The notes beneath the pieces were generated by a model. It was given only the letters and a program-made list of their open reading frames with translations, was not told where the DNA came from and did no database searches. A DNA stretch of 32,894 nt from Monosporascus cannonballus (taxonomy: Eukaryota; Ascomycota; Sordariomycetes; Xylariales): contig QJNS01000448.1 of assembly GCA_004154925.1 (NCBI GenBank), positions 1 to 32,894 on the forward strand. Direction: 5' to 3'. Shown one piece after another: positions 9,562 through 20,377 of the stretch (its first letter is position 1; the number at the start of each line of letters is the position of its first letter). The position numbers were made by a program, and so were the translations under genes.

Positions 9562-12500
9562 TTAATAATCCCTCACACCACCCTGCAGCCTTCGCATGGC
9601 CTCGCGGTGCGCATCCAAGAGGTCCCCGCTGCGCATCCTCTCCTCGAAGGCGCGTTCGCTGCGCTCCTTCTCCCAACGCTCGAGCTCGCGACGCTGTGAC
9701 TCCGCCTCCATCTGCGAGAGTAGCGTGGACCGCGAGCGGTCGATGCTGTGCCGGATGTCGCCGTCACGGTGATCTCTATTACTCGGACCCCTTCCGATGT
9801 TCTGTACCAGATTCGCCGCGGAGCCCCTGGTGACTAGAGGTGTCTCGCGCCCGTTGTTGTTGTTGCTGTTGTTGTTATTGTTGGCCGCGCCCGCTCGGAG
9901 ATCCGCCGCCACTGAGTTCCTGAAGTTCGCTAACTGCGATTCACGCCGCGCTGGGCTGGCGACTGCTGACCGGTGCTGGGGTTGGTGTGAGTTGTAGGAG
10001 GGGACAACCTCGGCGATGGTGATCTGCGGGAGGGGCGTAGGCGTCGAACGGGGAACTTGGTGATACACGGGCATCGTACTGTTCGGCCTGTTGCCGGCGG
10101 AGAGGAGGCTGCTCTGGCGTATGAGTTCCTTCCGCTGGGACAGTGGTATGTCATCAACGTCTGGGGCCAGCGCCATGGGCTTGGACGATTGGTAGTTGTA
10201 GAGCGAACCTGTTTCGCTCGGCGGGCCGGAATGCTGGTGCTCGGGGTGTTCGGGTATCGGCGATGCTGCTGCCAACATGGACTGCGACTTATGGCGGAGA
10301 AGTTGCTCGCGCTGGCCCAGGAGGGTCTGGGGGCTAGCGTAGGGTACTACGCCGGGAACTGGCGCCCGGGTTAGGACTTGTGAGTCAGGAGATGGCGAGG
10401 GGGCATGGGCGGCATCTCCTCTAGAGCCTCCGCTGCTGTCTTCGGACTGGCGCGTGCTATCGTGGTGTTCTTCACCGTTCTCTTCGGCGATAGGAAGCGC
10501 AGTAACGTCTGTAGAGGTCCGGCGGCCAGGTTTCATGCGGAAGCTGTGACTTCCATGTAAACTGCCGGCCGGCAAAGGGCTAACGGGGCTCACGGGGGCA
10601 GCAATGTCGACACATTGTCCGGTGGCCACCGTGAGAGCCGGTTGGGGAGGACTTCCTCCGGCGAAATTCGCTGTTACTCGTGAGCTAGAGTGGTGGACAG
10701 TCGCTGGGACCTGGCATGGCTCCTTCGAAGCCGATGGTAGCGTCCTAGCCATAGTCGCCCCGGGGAGGGTACCCTGGGCGGTTTGTTGGAGTTCCTCGAC
10801 ATTGACAGGCACCACGGGCTCCCTCCTCTTTACCGTTACCTCCTGCTCTGGATACTCGTTCAGCTGCAGTTTCTCGGGCTCTGGCACCTCCGCATGGCTC
10901 AGATGTTTCGCCCACTCGTTCGTTCGGTACGAAAGCGCAACGCGAGAAAGCCCGGATGGGAGCCGATCCTTGGTGAGGCTCACGCGTGAAGAAGCCACAG
11001 ACGTTGAGATCGAGCGTGGCTTCTTTACGCTATCGGTATTTTCTTCAGTAGGCGCCGCAGCGTCGCCACCTCCATCATCTACCCCGACTGGAGCGTTCGT
11101 GGTGCTACTTCGTTTTGATTGGCTACCACTAGAGTCCCGCATTACCGAAGGATTGACAATATCCATTCCCACAGCCTCCGCTGTCGACTGCGGACAGGTT
11201 TCGGGTTGCGTTACACGAAGCTCTGACTTCGGTTGCCCTGCAAGATGCTGGCCCTCGGTAGTGGACTCGATTTTGGACGGTCTATCTACCAGATCAGCTT
11301 TAATCTCGATCGGCTGCTTCTGCTCGTCCTCTTGCATCCTATTGGATCGGTCGGTATCATCCTCGCCCATGCTATCGACAGTCGCAGTAACAGACCCTAT
11401 ATCGGCATTAGAACCTCGCCTCTCTGATACTAAGTCTTCCCGGCTTTCACCAAAAGCTGGCGACTGTGCTGGCGAGGCGAAGTCTCCGGTTCTTCTCTTC
11501 GACGACTGAGATTGTTGAGAGTGCCCAGATAAACTTCTCAAAAGGTTGACTGTGCCCACTGACAATCTGTTACTCAGGGATCCCCGGGAAGCTCGCTTGC
11601 TTAAGGCAATCGATCGTGCGTCTTCGTCGGCGAACGTTGCGAAGGATGAGCGATCGGCCTCGTCTCTCTCGTCTGTTTCTTCAACATTGGGGATTTTGAA
11701 AGGCAAAGACACGATGTCGGGACCAGCCGCTCGCGAGAACCTCTGCGAGTTACGAGTGGATATCATAGACGCTGGCCGCGCTTCGCCATCTGCTCCGGCT
11801 ATCCACACCTTCTCATCCGGCGCAGGCATTGTCTGTAATGAATCCCCGCTGACTGGCTCCTCATCCCTAGCTACCCTAACCGTCACCCGGCTGTTGTCGT
11901 CCTGTTGATCAGCGACAACCAACCCATCCGCAGCTTGCTTAGGTGGCATTGGCGGGTTGGTGGCACTTGAAGATGACGGTAAGTCGTCCAGCTCAATCTC
12001 GTCGTCCGCAGGCACCGGCATGGTAGTCTGGCTATGTTGTACCCTCTTCTCAGGGGCCATGTCGCCAAACCCCGAGTCACCGGATGCAGCAGGACTGCTG
12101 GGCGGTTGATCTCCGTACGTTGCTTCCCACTGACGCCTCTCTCTCTTGTTTTCTTCTTCGACCTGTTGACCCACGTTCGCCTCCTCTAAGTCGCGTTGTC
12201 GCCTTTCTTCCTCAAGCTCTGCAGCTCTCGTCACGCGTCGCTCCTGTACTACCCTCCAAAGTTTGAGCTGGGATATCGTTCCTAGGACCGTGAAGATGAC
12301 GACCAATGCTGTCTCAACCCGGATGACCTTTGTCTGCGGATACGTGGTAGCGCTAAGTGGAAAAAGGTCCTTGTTCAGGTCCCAGATATAAGCCCAGAAC
12401 TCCTTCAGTCCCGCTCGGGTAAAGCAATCGATACCCAGAGCTGTAACAGTGGCTCCCGCGAAGGACATGAGGCCGATCATGGCGTATCCTCGCGTATAAT

Positions 12501-13325
12501 GGCTAAAATAGAACGCATAGCCGCCGAGTGTGAAGGCACAGATGAATATAATCTTCTGGGTCGTGCCGGGAAGCAGCCCGCCCTCCTTGAGTGTGAGCAG
12601 CCACATGCTTAAACAGAAACCACCAAGCAGACATCCAAACCCCTCAGTCAGCTCCCTGAATAACGTTGCCGCCCCACCGAGAATCAGTCCCGTTATGACT
12701 ACCGCAACGACGTACGCCCCCTGGATTGCATCTGGTATAGGTGGCGTCATGACGTAGACAATAAGAATCGCAGTGCACAGGCTTGTGAGAAAGGCTGACG
12801 AGAAGAACGTGTGGAGCCAGCCACTTTTGATGCCGATCAGAGTGTAAGTCGCGCCGGCAACAATCATAATAGCGCCTGCTATTCCCCAGCCAGGGGTAAG
12901 TCGAGGTGCCAGAGGCAGTTCTCCAGGTGCCACGGCTGCCATATGTTCTATGTCAGACATGTTCTCGTGGGCTATATGTAAAGTAAGGAAGAAGGCTTAC
13001 CAGCGGACTCGGTTGGGTTATCTGGGTTGTTCCCATTAATCGCTGATGGCGCTGAGGTTGTACTGGAGCTACTTCTCGAGCTTGTAATGACTTCAAGGGT
13101 AGTGGATGGCTCAGCACGTGTACTTGAAGGCTTCGAGGTCTGTGAGCTCTCTCGAGTGGTTACCGTCTGCTCCTCCTCAGCCGTTGACACCGGCGTTGCC
13201 GTCGCAGCAGCATCTTCCGTGGACGCATCTTGTCTTCCAGCAAGTCCCGACTCGCCTGTCTCAGCACGACACAGGCCTGCTGCTATACAGAATAATGCGC
13301 ATATGCGCAACCACTTGGGCTGCAT
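9562..13325 (-). CDS. Large seven-transmembrane DUF4203 (TM7S3/TM198-like) protein with signal peptide and disordered tail
   Basis: Minus-strand exons 13325-13001 and 12947-9562 join across a 53-bp intron (GTAAGC...ACATAG) to give about 1236 residues. Residues 1-21 form a signal peptide (MQPKWLRICALFCIAAGLC). Residues 22-108 are Ser/Thr-rich and probably extracytoplasmic. Seven hydrophobic segments follow at about 128-148, 153-175, 182-205, 211-228, 240-255, 262-281 and 321-337, with Gly-rich turns typical of DUF4203. A charged coiled coil (RRVTRAAELEEERRQRDLEE) leads into about 800 disordered Ser/Pro/Gln-rich residues, including an Asn run coded by GTT-type repeats near 9853-9883. A final charged helix is rich in Arg/Glu. 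A 29-bp splice alternative also keeps frame but is too short. The molecular function is unknown, and location in a secretory-pathway or plasma membrane is inferred. Without the first exon the protein could start at the Met at 12960. Confidence 0.85.
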
Positions 13326-14382
13326 ATTTGATTTCCTCTTCCTGCCTAAGCATAAAGCCTCTTTTAGAAGAGATATCGCAGGTTTAACACGGGTGTAATG
13401 TAGGGTGCAGCCACTACCGGTCGATAGGCATTATTGGTCGAATACTGGGTTCGCTTCCAGCCCTACGAGTTGACAGCGTTGAGCTCGGGGTCCGGAAGAT
13501 TCGGGGGTGTAAAAGGTTGAAGTGTCCTCGGATCTTGGTGCTTCTCTCCAAGCAAAGGCAGTGTGAGCAAAAGGACCCAGACCTCTAGCAGAACGCCCAG
13601 CCGCAGGGACGAGAAGACTGGGTGCGAGTCGACCTGCCGTGGGCGAGGCCAAGCTCTTAATCTTGACCAGGATAAGTCGCAAGCGAACACAGCGACTTGC
13701 TGGGGCTGAAACGTCCCGACAGAGAGGGGCGCGTAGATCCAAGTATGGGACTATATCGATGCACTGACATCAAGGACGCTGGGCCCCTGCAAAGCTGCTC
13801 CACATGAACCGCGAGAGAGTGTCTGGACATGGGATGGTAGCCATAATCCTTTTGGACGAGAAGAGACGGTAAAGTCAGTCCATTCAGCTAACCTCACCCG
13901 AACTAGATACCGTCATGCCCTTCAACCTTGATTTTGGCACCCGTCTGGCCGGACTTGGCTCTTGTCGTGCTGTGTGATAATGGCCACAGACACGAAAAAG
14001 AATCACCCGAATGGAGGGCGCGGGAGATTAGCAGCGACAGAGCTGGACTTTGCTCGGGTCCGCGGCGCCATAAGCGTGTGCGCCTAATGGCTCCCCGCCA
14101 GGAACGGTCGACTTTCCGTAGCTTCGATTTGCCGCTTGGCGTGCTTTGCAGGGGCAGAGCCCGGCATTGCAATTCCCAATCAGGAAAAACAAGATCGATA
14201 CATTGACCCATCCGGATGGCTGATTGGTGTTGAGCGGTCCTGTGCATCCGGCCAATCCAGCTCCGAAGTTTGAACAACCTCGCAGCCGGCGCGTCGCGCC
14301 CTACCTAAATTAGAGGGAAATCTCATTTTTGATGTTTGGCGCAGGCAGGCTAATTTGGCGTCTTTCCCCTAGGCGAGATGAC

Positions 14383-14429
14383 AGAGCCACAGTTTGCCAC
14401 GATGTATTACCATATCAAACTGCGGCTCT
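14383..14429. repeat. Inverted repeat, 14-bp arms, 19-nt loop
   Basis: Arm AGAGCCACAGTTTG at 14383-14396 pairs with CAAACTGCGGCTCT at 14416-14429, with one mismatch that would be a G-U pair in RNA. No gene is nearby. Confidence 0.8.
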
Positions 14430-14506
14430 CCCAGGATAGAGTAAACAGGGTCGGATAAATGCCTCGCTCCTTAAGGTTCTAACCGTTCTCCCCAGACTCC
14501 ACCAAC

Positions 14507-14524
14507 GCAGGCGTCAACGCCTGC
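14507..14524. repeat. 18-bp palindrome GCAGGCGT-CA-ACGCCTGC
   Basis: Perfect 8-bp arms around a CA centre. The form resembles a site for a dimeric regulator, but position and gene context give no target: the nearest start codon is more than 1 kb away at 13325. Confidence 0.8.
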
Positions 14525-16776
14525 ATGGAGACCGCATAAGGCCCGTCAGCTGAATACCTGACCGCCATGCATGCTCATGTACATGTAAGTGATACTACGT
14601 AGTAGCAGATGCAGCCTCCAAGGTTCCAGGGCTGATCTCTACTTTTCAGAGCAGATATTCTCGCCCCGGGATCTAGCATTGGCCGATGACCGCTGATCCT
14701 TCAAGAAGCCACGGGCAGGGCGTCTTGTGAGCATTGTTTTCTCCGAGAGACGAACAGCACGGCATAGCTAGGAAATGGGGTTCCGGAAGTGGTGCAACAG
14801 TGATTCGTGATCGCCGACTGACCGACTCGGCGCGGCCTATGAGTTGGCAAGCTGGGTACACGGCCGCCAGCTTCGCCAATGGCGAATCCACGAGGATGCA
14901 CATACGTATCTTCTGCTCATTGGCAAAGTGCATGGCGTCCATTCATCATCAGAGCTGGGCTGTCGCGTAGGTGAGCACTTACGTAGGTGGGATATGGCTT
15001 TGGAAGTTCTAACTTTGTAGAGCTAATGTACGATAAAATTCCCGTGGCCCTATGACGCGGAGACGCGAACTCGGAAATTACCATGTTCCACCCACTTGTG
15101 CCTGCCCTGGAAGTGGACAAACGGTACCTCACAGCCATCTTGATATCATTGCGAGCGGGAGACTTTACCCTATGGTATTTAGCTCTGCCTCTTGATAACT
15201 TCGTACCTCTTGTACAGTTAAGACGCTGGGTGTCATTCTCAGATTCCTATACATAGCATGCATGCGATAATAACCTCATGCTGCATTTCTCGTCTTTGTT
15301 GTAATTTTCCTGTTGTGCGACAAAGTGTTCTTACCGAAATCCCAGCCCCTGCTCCAAGTGAGGGAAGCAGGGGGATGCTGCGCTGTACCATGCGGCCCTC
15401 TATATCACCAAGATTTTAGCTAGATCGCTTCCGCTTCGAGGCTTAGCGCAATCACTGGGGCCCCTAGGGCTGAAGCTCCGATGAGAATCGCTAAGCTTTC
15501 ACCGTGAAGCCAGCGAGCCAACCAGCTCAATTACGGGACTTGAGAGACTTATCACTTTCGTCTTTGTGTATTTGCAGAAGCGGTCAAACATGAAGAGGAC
15601 TCTCCTGCAAACCTAAGTATTAGCAAGACCAGCTAGAATTGTAGAAGACGGCCTCGCATCGGTAATGGGGTTTATAGGCGGAGCCAAAATAGTGGGCCAG
15701 GTTCGATTCCTAACAGCACTAATGGTCCTCGCAGGCTTGGCCATGTACAATCTCCTATTGAAAGTGCCATTATGCAGCTATGAACCAGCAAGCCCCGTAC
15801 TGAACATACGATTCCGAATCCCATCTCAGACGCCGGCAAGTTACAAAGTTGCGCTCGGCGGCTAGCCGAATCTGGGTGGGCTGTGTGGGTAGCTGGATCT
15901 GTGGCTCTCACCGTCGCAGCCCCACAAGGGAACATTCGGAGTTTAAACCCATGCTCCCCACGCTCTCTTCCCGCGAAATTGAGAATGGGCAACGTCGCAG
16001 CGACGCCCGCTAGCACAGTGTACCGGTGGACTTTCGTCATGACGGGTCCCATTTTGCGAATCGAGATCGATTAGAACCAAAAATGATCGCCGAAGAGAGG
16101 CTGGAGGGAAAAACATATCGCGGCAAAAGCCTTAGTCGTGGAGGTCGTAATCGTACCCATGCTATGTTCCTTCTTGAAACACCCTGCGGATTATCCTCTC
16201 GATTTGGCGTGTTGATTATATGGTGAATCATTCCTATCCGCTATGCACCGTGTTCAGCTTCTGACAGTCATCAAGGAGACTGGCGCCGGCTGCTGCGACG
16301 CTTGCTTGCTTTCCTTAAATGACTCACATAATCGAGTTCGCGACTGCTTGCAGACGGGCGGCAGGCGAGATGCCGCATACCAAGACATAGATCTTGCTTG
16401 GAGACTTTTACGAGAACAGGCCAGCAGGGCGGGTGCTTGCACATGCGAATGGCGACTGGCCATTCCCGGTTAAAACAGTACGCAAGCCGCAAGTGCTGAT
16501 CATGCAGAGGCAGATAGGTCATGAACAATCTCTTAAAAATTCCATCCACCTCAAAAACCACAATGTCGCCCACGCTTGTCCGGCCCCCGGCCAAAGACCA
16601 AGGAGGCTCCAATACCGGAACTCCAATAGCCATTCGTCCTCCTTTAACCTTTCTCATTGCTGATCCGTTATAATAATCCTGAAAAGAACACAACCTACTC
16701 CTAGTGCCATAATACAGCGAGCCTTCTTAATCCGTTATAACAATAAAGTTGAAATCCTTGTCGTGAGAATGCACGC

Positions 16777-18294
16777 TCATTTCCTAGACAAGCGACTCGG
16801 AATACGATCGGAAATATCTCTGCCCTGAGCCGCGGACCCATTGCGGTTGTTCCGACGTGCCGGGGGAGGCGGTTGCTTGCTCCTGCGTAGTTGCGCAGAC
16901 ACCGCTCGAAAGGGGAAAGTGAGAATCGCCACAATAGCTTGTACGGGTAGCTTGACCGCCGTGAATGTGTTCTCTGCCAGCCAGGTGAACAGGCCCCTCC
17001 GGGTGTTGCTATTCTTAGCCGCAACGGCGGCGAGCGCTACAGTGTCTTTGATCCGGTGGTCGAGGTAGTCGAGCCTGGCGTCCATCTGATTCGCCAGGAG
17101 CGCAAGCTTCTTCTCGTATCTTCGCATGGCGCGGTTCAGCGCATCCATCTCCGGCTGCATCGTGTTATTGATCTCTCGTACCATTGCTTCCTGACTCAAC
17201 TTTGAATTAGACACGTCCGTCTCCGCCCTAGAGGAGTCGAGGAAAGAAGCTGCTCGGGCTTCGAGTTCGTCGAGCCTACTTGATAATGCCTGGAAATCCT
17301 CAATAGGGACCGTCTGGTTCTCGTACGGGTTAGACGATACAACTCGCTGAATGCGCAGAGTGCGATCCCGAATCATCCTGAGCAGATGTGATACCGGTCG
17401 CATCTCGGCCGCACAAAGGAATATTGTCAGATTATAATCTGACACAAGGCCTTCGGAAGGCCGGGATAATTGGCCGCGGATCGTGTGCAGAACGTAGCAA
17501 CTGATAAGGGGGAAGAGAAAACACCATGCCAAAGCCATAATTTCGTGAACCTTTAGTTCATTTGAAGCGGCCGCTCGTTTTGCTGCCCATTCTCTGCTGG
17601 CCTCTATCTCAGACTCCCTGAAGGTGGTCTCCGCGGGCTCTTTTCCTTTGCCATGACCTGTCGTTTCGGTTTGCTCGCGGTCTGCTCTCTCGGCCTCTTC
17701 TGACTCCTCTCCGAGAGCCTCAAAAGCCGTCGTGGCCGATGGCGTCACAGATGGCTCACGTTCGTTATCAATCCCGAAGATGGGCCCGGTATGGACGTCA
17801 TAATTTGCAACCCAAATCTGCTGTGTCTCTAGATACCAGTCCCATGGCTGCGTGACTGACCAGTGGAGGACGACCGCTGCTAAGCTCAGCAGTATCAGGT
17901 CTGTGAAAAAGGAAGCTCCATTTTGGAAGAACACGCCAGCCAGGGCGGGTAATAACGCAAAGATAAGTGGAAGATATGCTGTTAGTTCTCTTTTCGGCGA
18001 TTGCGGACCAATAGCACTAGGATTAAAGAGATCATCGGCGCTGGCTCCAAAACCCCTCGTGGCGTCGTTTAGACTGTAGTCGGAGAAGGCAGAGCTTCCT
18101 CTGCGAACGCCGGTCATGGGATGTTCGCCCAGAGGTGTTTTCTGGGTCGAACGGCGTCGCATATGTGCCCCCGGGTCGATAGTGGCAGCACGCCGCATAC
18201 CGAGGCCTGGCGGCGCATTTTCCGCGTAGGGCGAGGGCCGCCCCGTCGCGTAAGATGTAGAGCTTGAGGCGGCGGCATGGTTTTCGTCAGCCAT
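16777..18294 (-). CDS. Conserved fungal membrane/coiled-coil protein, function unknown
   Basis: A single-exon frame codes for 505 residues from MADENHAAAS to RIPSRLSRK. The N-terminal 100 residues are Ser/Arg/Pro-rich and disordered. Two hydrophobic segments sit at about 104-123 (LTAYLPLIFALLPALAGVFF) and 130-147, followed by a conserved-looking VTQPWDWYLETQQIWVANYD. A charged Glu-rich linker (about 195-240) comes next. Hydrophobic stretches at about 251-271 and 280-300 follow, then a long heptad-rich region (about 335-425; LSSRLDELEARAAS, ALNRAMRRYEKKLALLANQM) predicted as coiled coil. An amphipathic or hydrophobic stretch (about 447-468) and a basic Pro-rich tail end the protein. I think this family is widespread in Pezizomycotina, but I know no assigned function. 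No signal peptide is visible. A role as a membrane-anchored scaffold is only a guess from the architecture. Confidence 0.85.
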   Translation of the reverse strand: MADENHAAASSSTSYATGRPSPYAENAPPGLGMRRAATIDPGAHMRRRSTQKTPLGEHPMTGVRRGSSAFSDYSLNDATRGFGASADDLFNPSAIGPQSPKRELTAYLPLIFALLPALAGVFFQNGASFFTDLILLSLAAVVLHWSVTQPWDWYLETQQIWVANYDVHTGPIFGIDNEREPSVTPSATTAFEALGEESEEAERADREQTETTGHGKGKEPAETTFRESEIEASREWAAKRAAASNELKVHEIMALAWCFLFPLISCYVLHTIRGQLSRPSEGLVSDYNLTIFLCAAEMRPVSHLLRMIRDRTLRIQRVVSSNPYENQTVPIEDFQALSSRLDELEARAASFLDSSRAETDVSNSKLSQEAMVREINNTMQPEMDALNRAMRRYEKKLALLANQMDARLDYLDHRIKDTVALAAVAAKNSNTRRGLFTWLAENTFTAVKLPVQAIVAILTFPFRAVSAQLRRSKQPPPPARRNNRNGSAAQGRDISDRIPSRLSRK

Positions 18295-19523
18295 GATAGA
18301 TATGGCAAAGACGGCGCAGACGCATGGGCATGTCTCCTCGCTACCCCCACTCTCGCTTTAGCTAGAGAATGACCACAAGCGTGCTCGACCGTGATAGAGA
18401 TGCGCAACGATAAAGTGATCTTTTTAAAAGAGCGATCGATGATGAAGAACGAACTGGTACTGTTGTTGTTAGGCAGGGATTGTAATCTGGGGCAGCCGTT
18501 TCTGGTAATGCCAAGCAAGATTTGGCGGGGCATTGCAATTCCATTCCATCACCATAGCATGTCGTCACTGATTACACTATCAGGGCCCTTTGATTGAACT
18601 CGCAACTTCTTTACCGTAAACCATCCTTACCCAAAAACATTTATAACAGAATAAAAGAAGACACTATACGCATGATATATATAATTAAAATGGCCTTATT
18701 CCAGGTTGAAGGCCTTAAACACTCGAGTTTTTTGAGAGTATAAAGTTTTATCCTATCATTAAAGTTACAAGTTCAATCGAACGGCTCTATCGTACTTTAC
18801 CAATGTACCTGCGGATACTTCTAAGGCCGAAATAGGGCCTAGCTAATACTACGTTAGATAAATCCCAAACAACCGGACATAAGCAAATCATATCGCTTTA
18901 AGGGAATGTCTATCCCAGGTAGCCATTCATCTGTCAACATTGGAACTATGGGATCCAGTTAAGTCAGGAATCCCGTGTATAGGAATATGCTGACCGTGTA
19001 CGACCCACGAAAACCCTGACAGTATCCTGACGGCAGAAGGACTCTCAGATATGATCTTGTAAAATCCAGGCTTGATGGTTACGATCATCACATACCACTA
19101 TACGAAAGGCTGGGTCGCCGCTAACTTACAGTAATCGAAACAGGAATGAGCAGGACTATCAACCCAGATTGATCACATCTCGAATGACTATGGAAGCTCT
19201 ACTATAAACGCGCCATCTATGCTATACCATGAGGATGCCGTACTGAGAATAAGGCTTCTACCGGCTCTAGGGGACCATGCCACTACCCAGAGCTTCTGTC
19301 CATCAACCATGACTATCTCTAATATACATATTCTAAGACCTCGATATAGTAACGGTGAGTATTTATATATATGAGCAATTTAAGACTTGCTCTCCCCTAG
19401 CATGGAGCTATTCCCTGGAGTTTGGGATAGGAATCCGGCCGTGTAAGCGGAGCAGCCTTGAGGATGACGTCTTGTATGACTATCCAGCCATGCATGCTTT
19501 CGGGAGTGATAACAACCAGCTGC

Positions 19524-19600
19524 GGGGCGGAGGTTTGGGGGTATCGGGGGTGGGCCGGGGGGGTAGGTAGTGTCGTGGGGGGGTGGGGGTCTGAGGGGCT
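19524..19600 (+). other. G-rich block with G-quadruplex potential
   Basis: Repeated runs of four to seven G occur on the plus strand (GGGG at 19524, 19537, 19546, 19557 onward, 19577 onward and 19585 onward) with short spacers. That meets the usual pattern of four or more G-runs with short loops. It sits in an otherwise AT-richer region. Confidence 0.6.
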
Positions 19601-19612
19601 CCAGTCGGGCAG

Positions 19613-19645
19613 CCCTGGTGGGCCCCCACCAGGGGCTATAAAAAG
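19613..19645 (+). promoter_or_regulatory. Palindrome plus TATA-like box, possible core promoter
   Basis: A perfect 10-bp-arm palindrome (CCCTGGTGGG-CC-CCCACCAGGG, 19613-19634) is followed at once by TATAAAAA (19637-19644). A second palindrome, GGGAAGG-T-CCTTCCC, lies at 19670-19684. The first ATG of a 94-codon open frame (19787-20071) is 140 bp downstream. The arrangement looks like a promoter, but the downstream frame matches no known protein. Confidence 0.3.
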
Positions 19646-20377
19646 GGCTTCGATCAGCTTTAGTGGCTTGGGAAGGTCCTTCCCTCCTTAGAGTCAGAGC
19701 TGTCAATATAGCCTCAATTTCTTCTGTGACAGATAGTGACAATGCCATAACCTCTTCGGGGGAGCCCTATTACCAACAGCAATAGCATGACCATATCAGC
19801 ATCGAGCCCTGAAACACGTGTCAGCATGCACCCCACACGTAGTAACGAACCGCATACTACAAAGTGTACTATCCAAATACAGATTCAAGGTGTCAAACTC
19901 GATTTCGGATCGGATGTGCTTGTAATCCAGTCTGCCAAATCCGCATGCACACACTTAATCATACAGAAGTGGGCTCCCTACATCGTTCCCAGCTCACCGC
20001 CCAAGATGAAGACATATGAATTGAGGGCATCAGCGGTATTCAGAGGTATTACGATTATCACCGGGATCTAATCACTGCAATGCCATCCAGCCCCTCCCCC
20101 GAAGGGTCTCGGTGACACTGACTGTTCAGTCCAACAGGTAGTATAGACCTAAGTGCCACACAGATCCGCAGTAGGCTTGCTCTGCAGTAACTCTGAAAGA
20201 AATCAACTAAAAATGGCCGCCTCACGCTACCACTCTCAGACTTCCGCTATTACGATGACAAAGAACAAGAGTTCAGAGGTCTCTGTTCGGCGATGAGATG
20301 AGGCATTCTCCATGGCTAAAATAACATCACTGGCTTTCTGTCCATCTCTCATGCAGGGGTTTACGATGTAGTATAAC

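Larger units (their letters stand above)
13326..16776. other. Intergenic, 3.4 kb, no gene recognised
   Basis: Both flanking genes are on the minus strand, so this holds the upstream region of the 7-TM gene (right of 13326) and the 3' end of the 505-residue protein gene (left of 16777). Open frames up to about 140 codons occur on both strands, but none shows a motif, a good splice pattern or similarity I recognise. Small inverted repeats are listed separately. Confidence 0.55.

Noticed and set aside
10604..11509. 301-codon plus-strand frame
   Set aside because: Antisense shadow of the Ser/Pro-rich tail of the 7-TM gene; low-complexity complement with no motif.
12972..13000. 29-bp intron ending in ATATAG between the two exons of the 7-TM gene
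   Set aside because: Too short for a fungal spliceosomal intron; the 53-bp choice ending at 12948 also keeps frame and is of usual size.
13431..14277. Several 75-124 codon frames on both strands upstream of the 7-TM gene
   Set aside because: Overlapping frames with no motif, no splice pattern and no similarity I recognise.
15661..15725. tRNA gene suggested by a perfect B-box-like GGTTCGATTCC at 15701
   Set aside because: No A-box at the right distance, the T-stem pairs only three of five positions, and no acceptor stem can be drawn.
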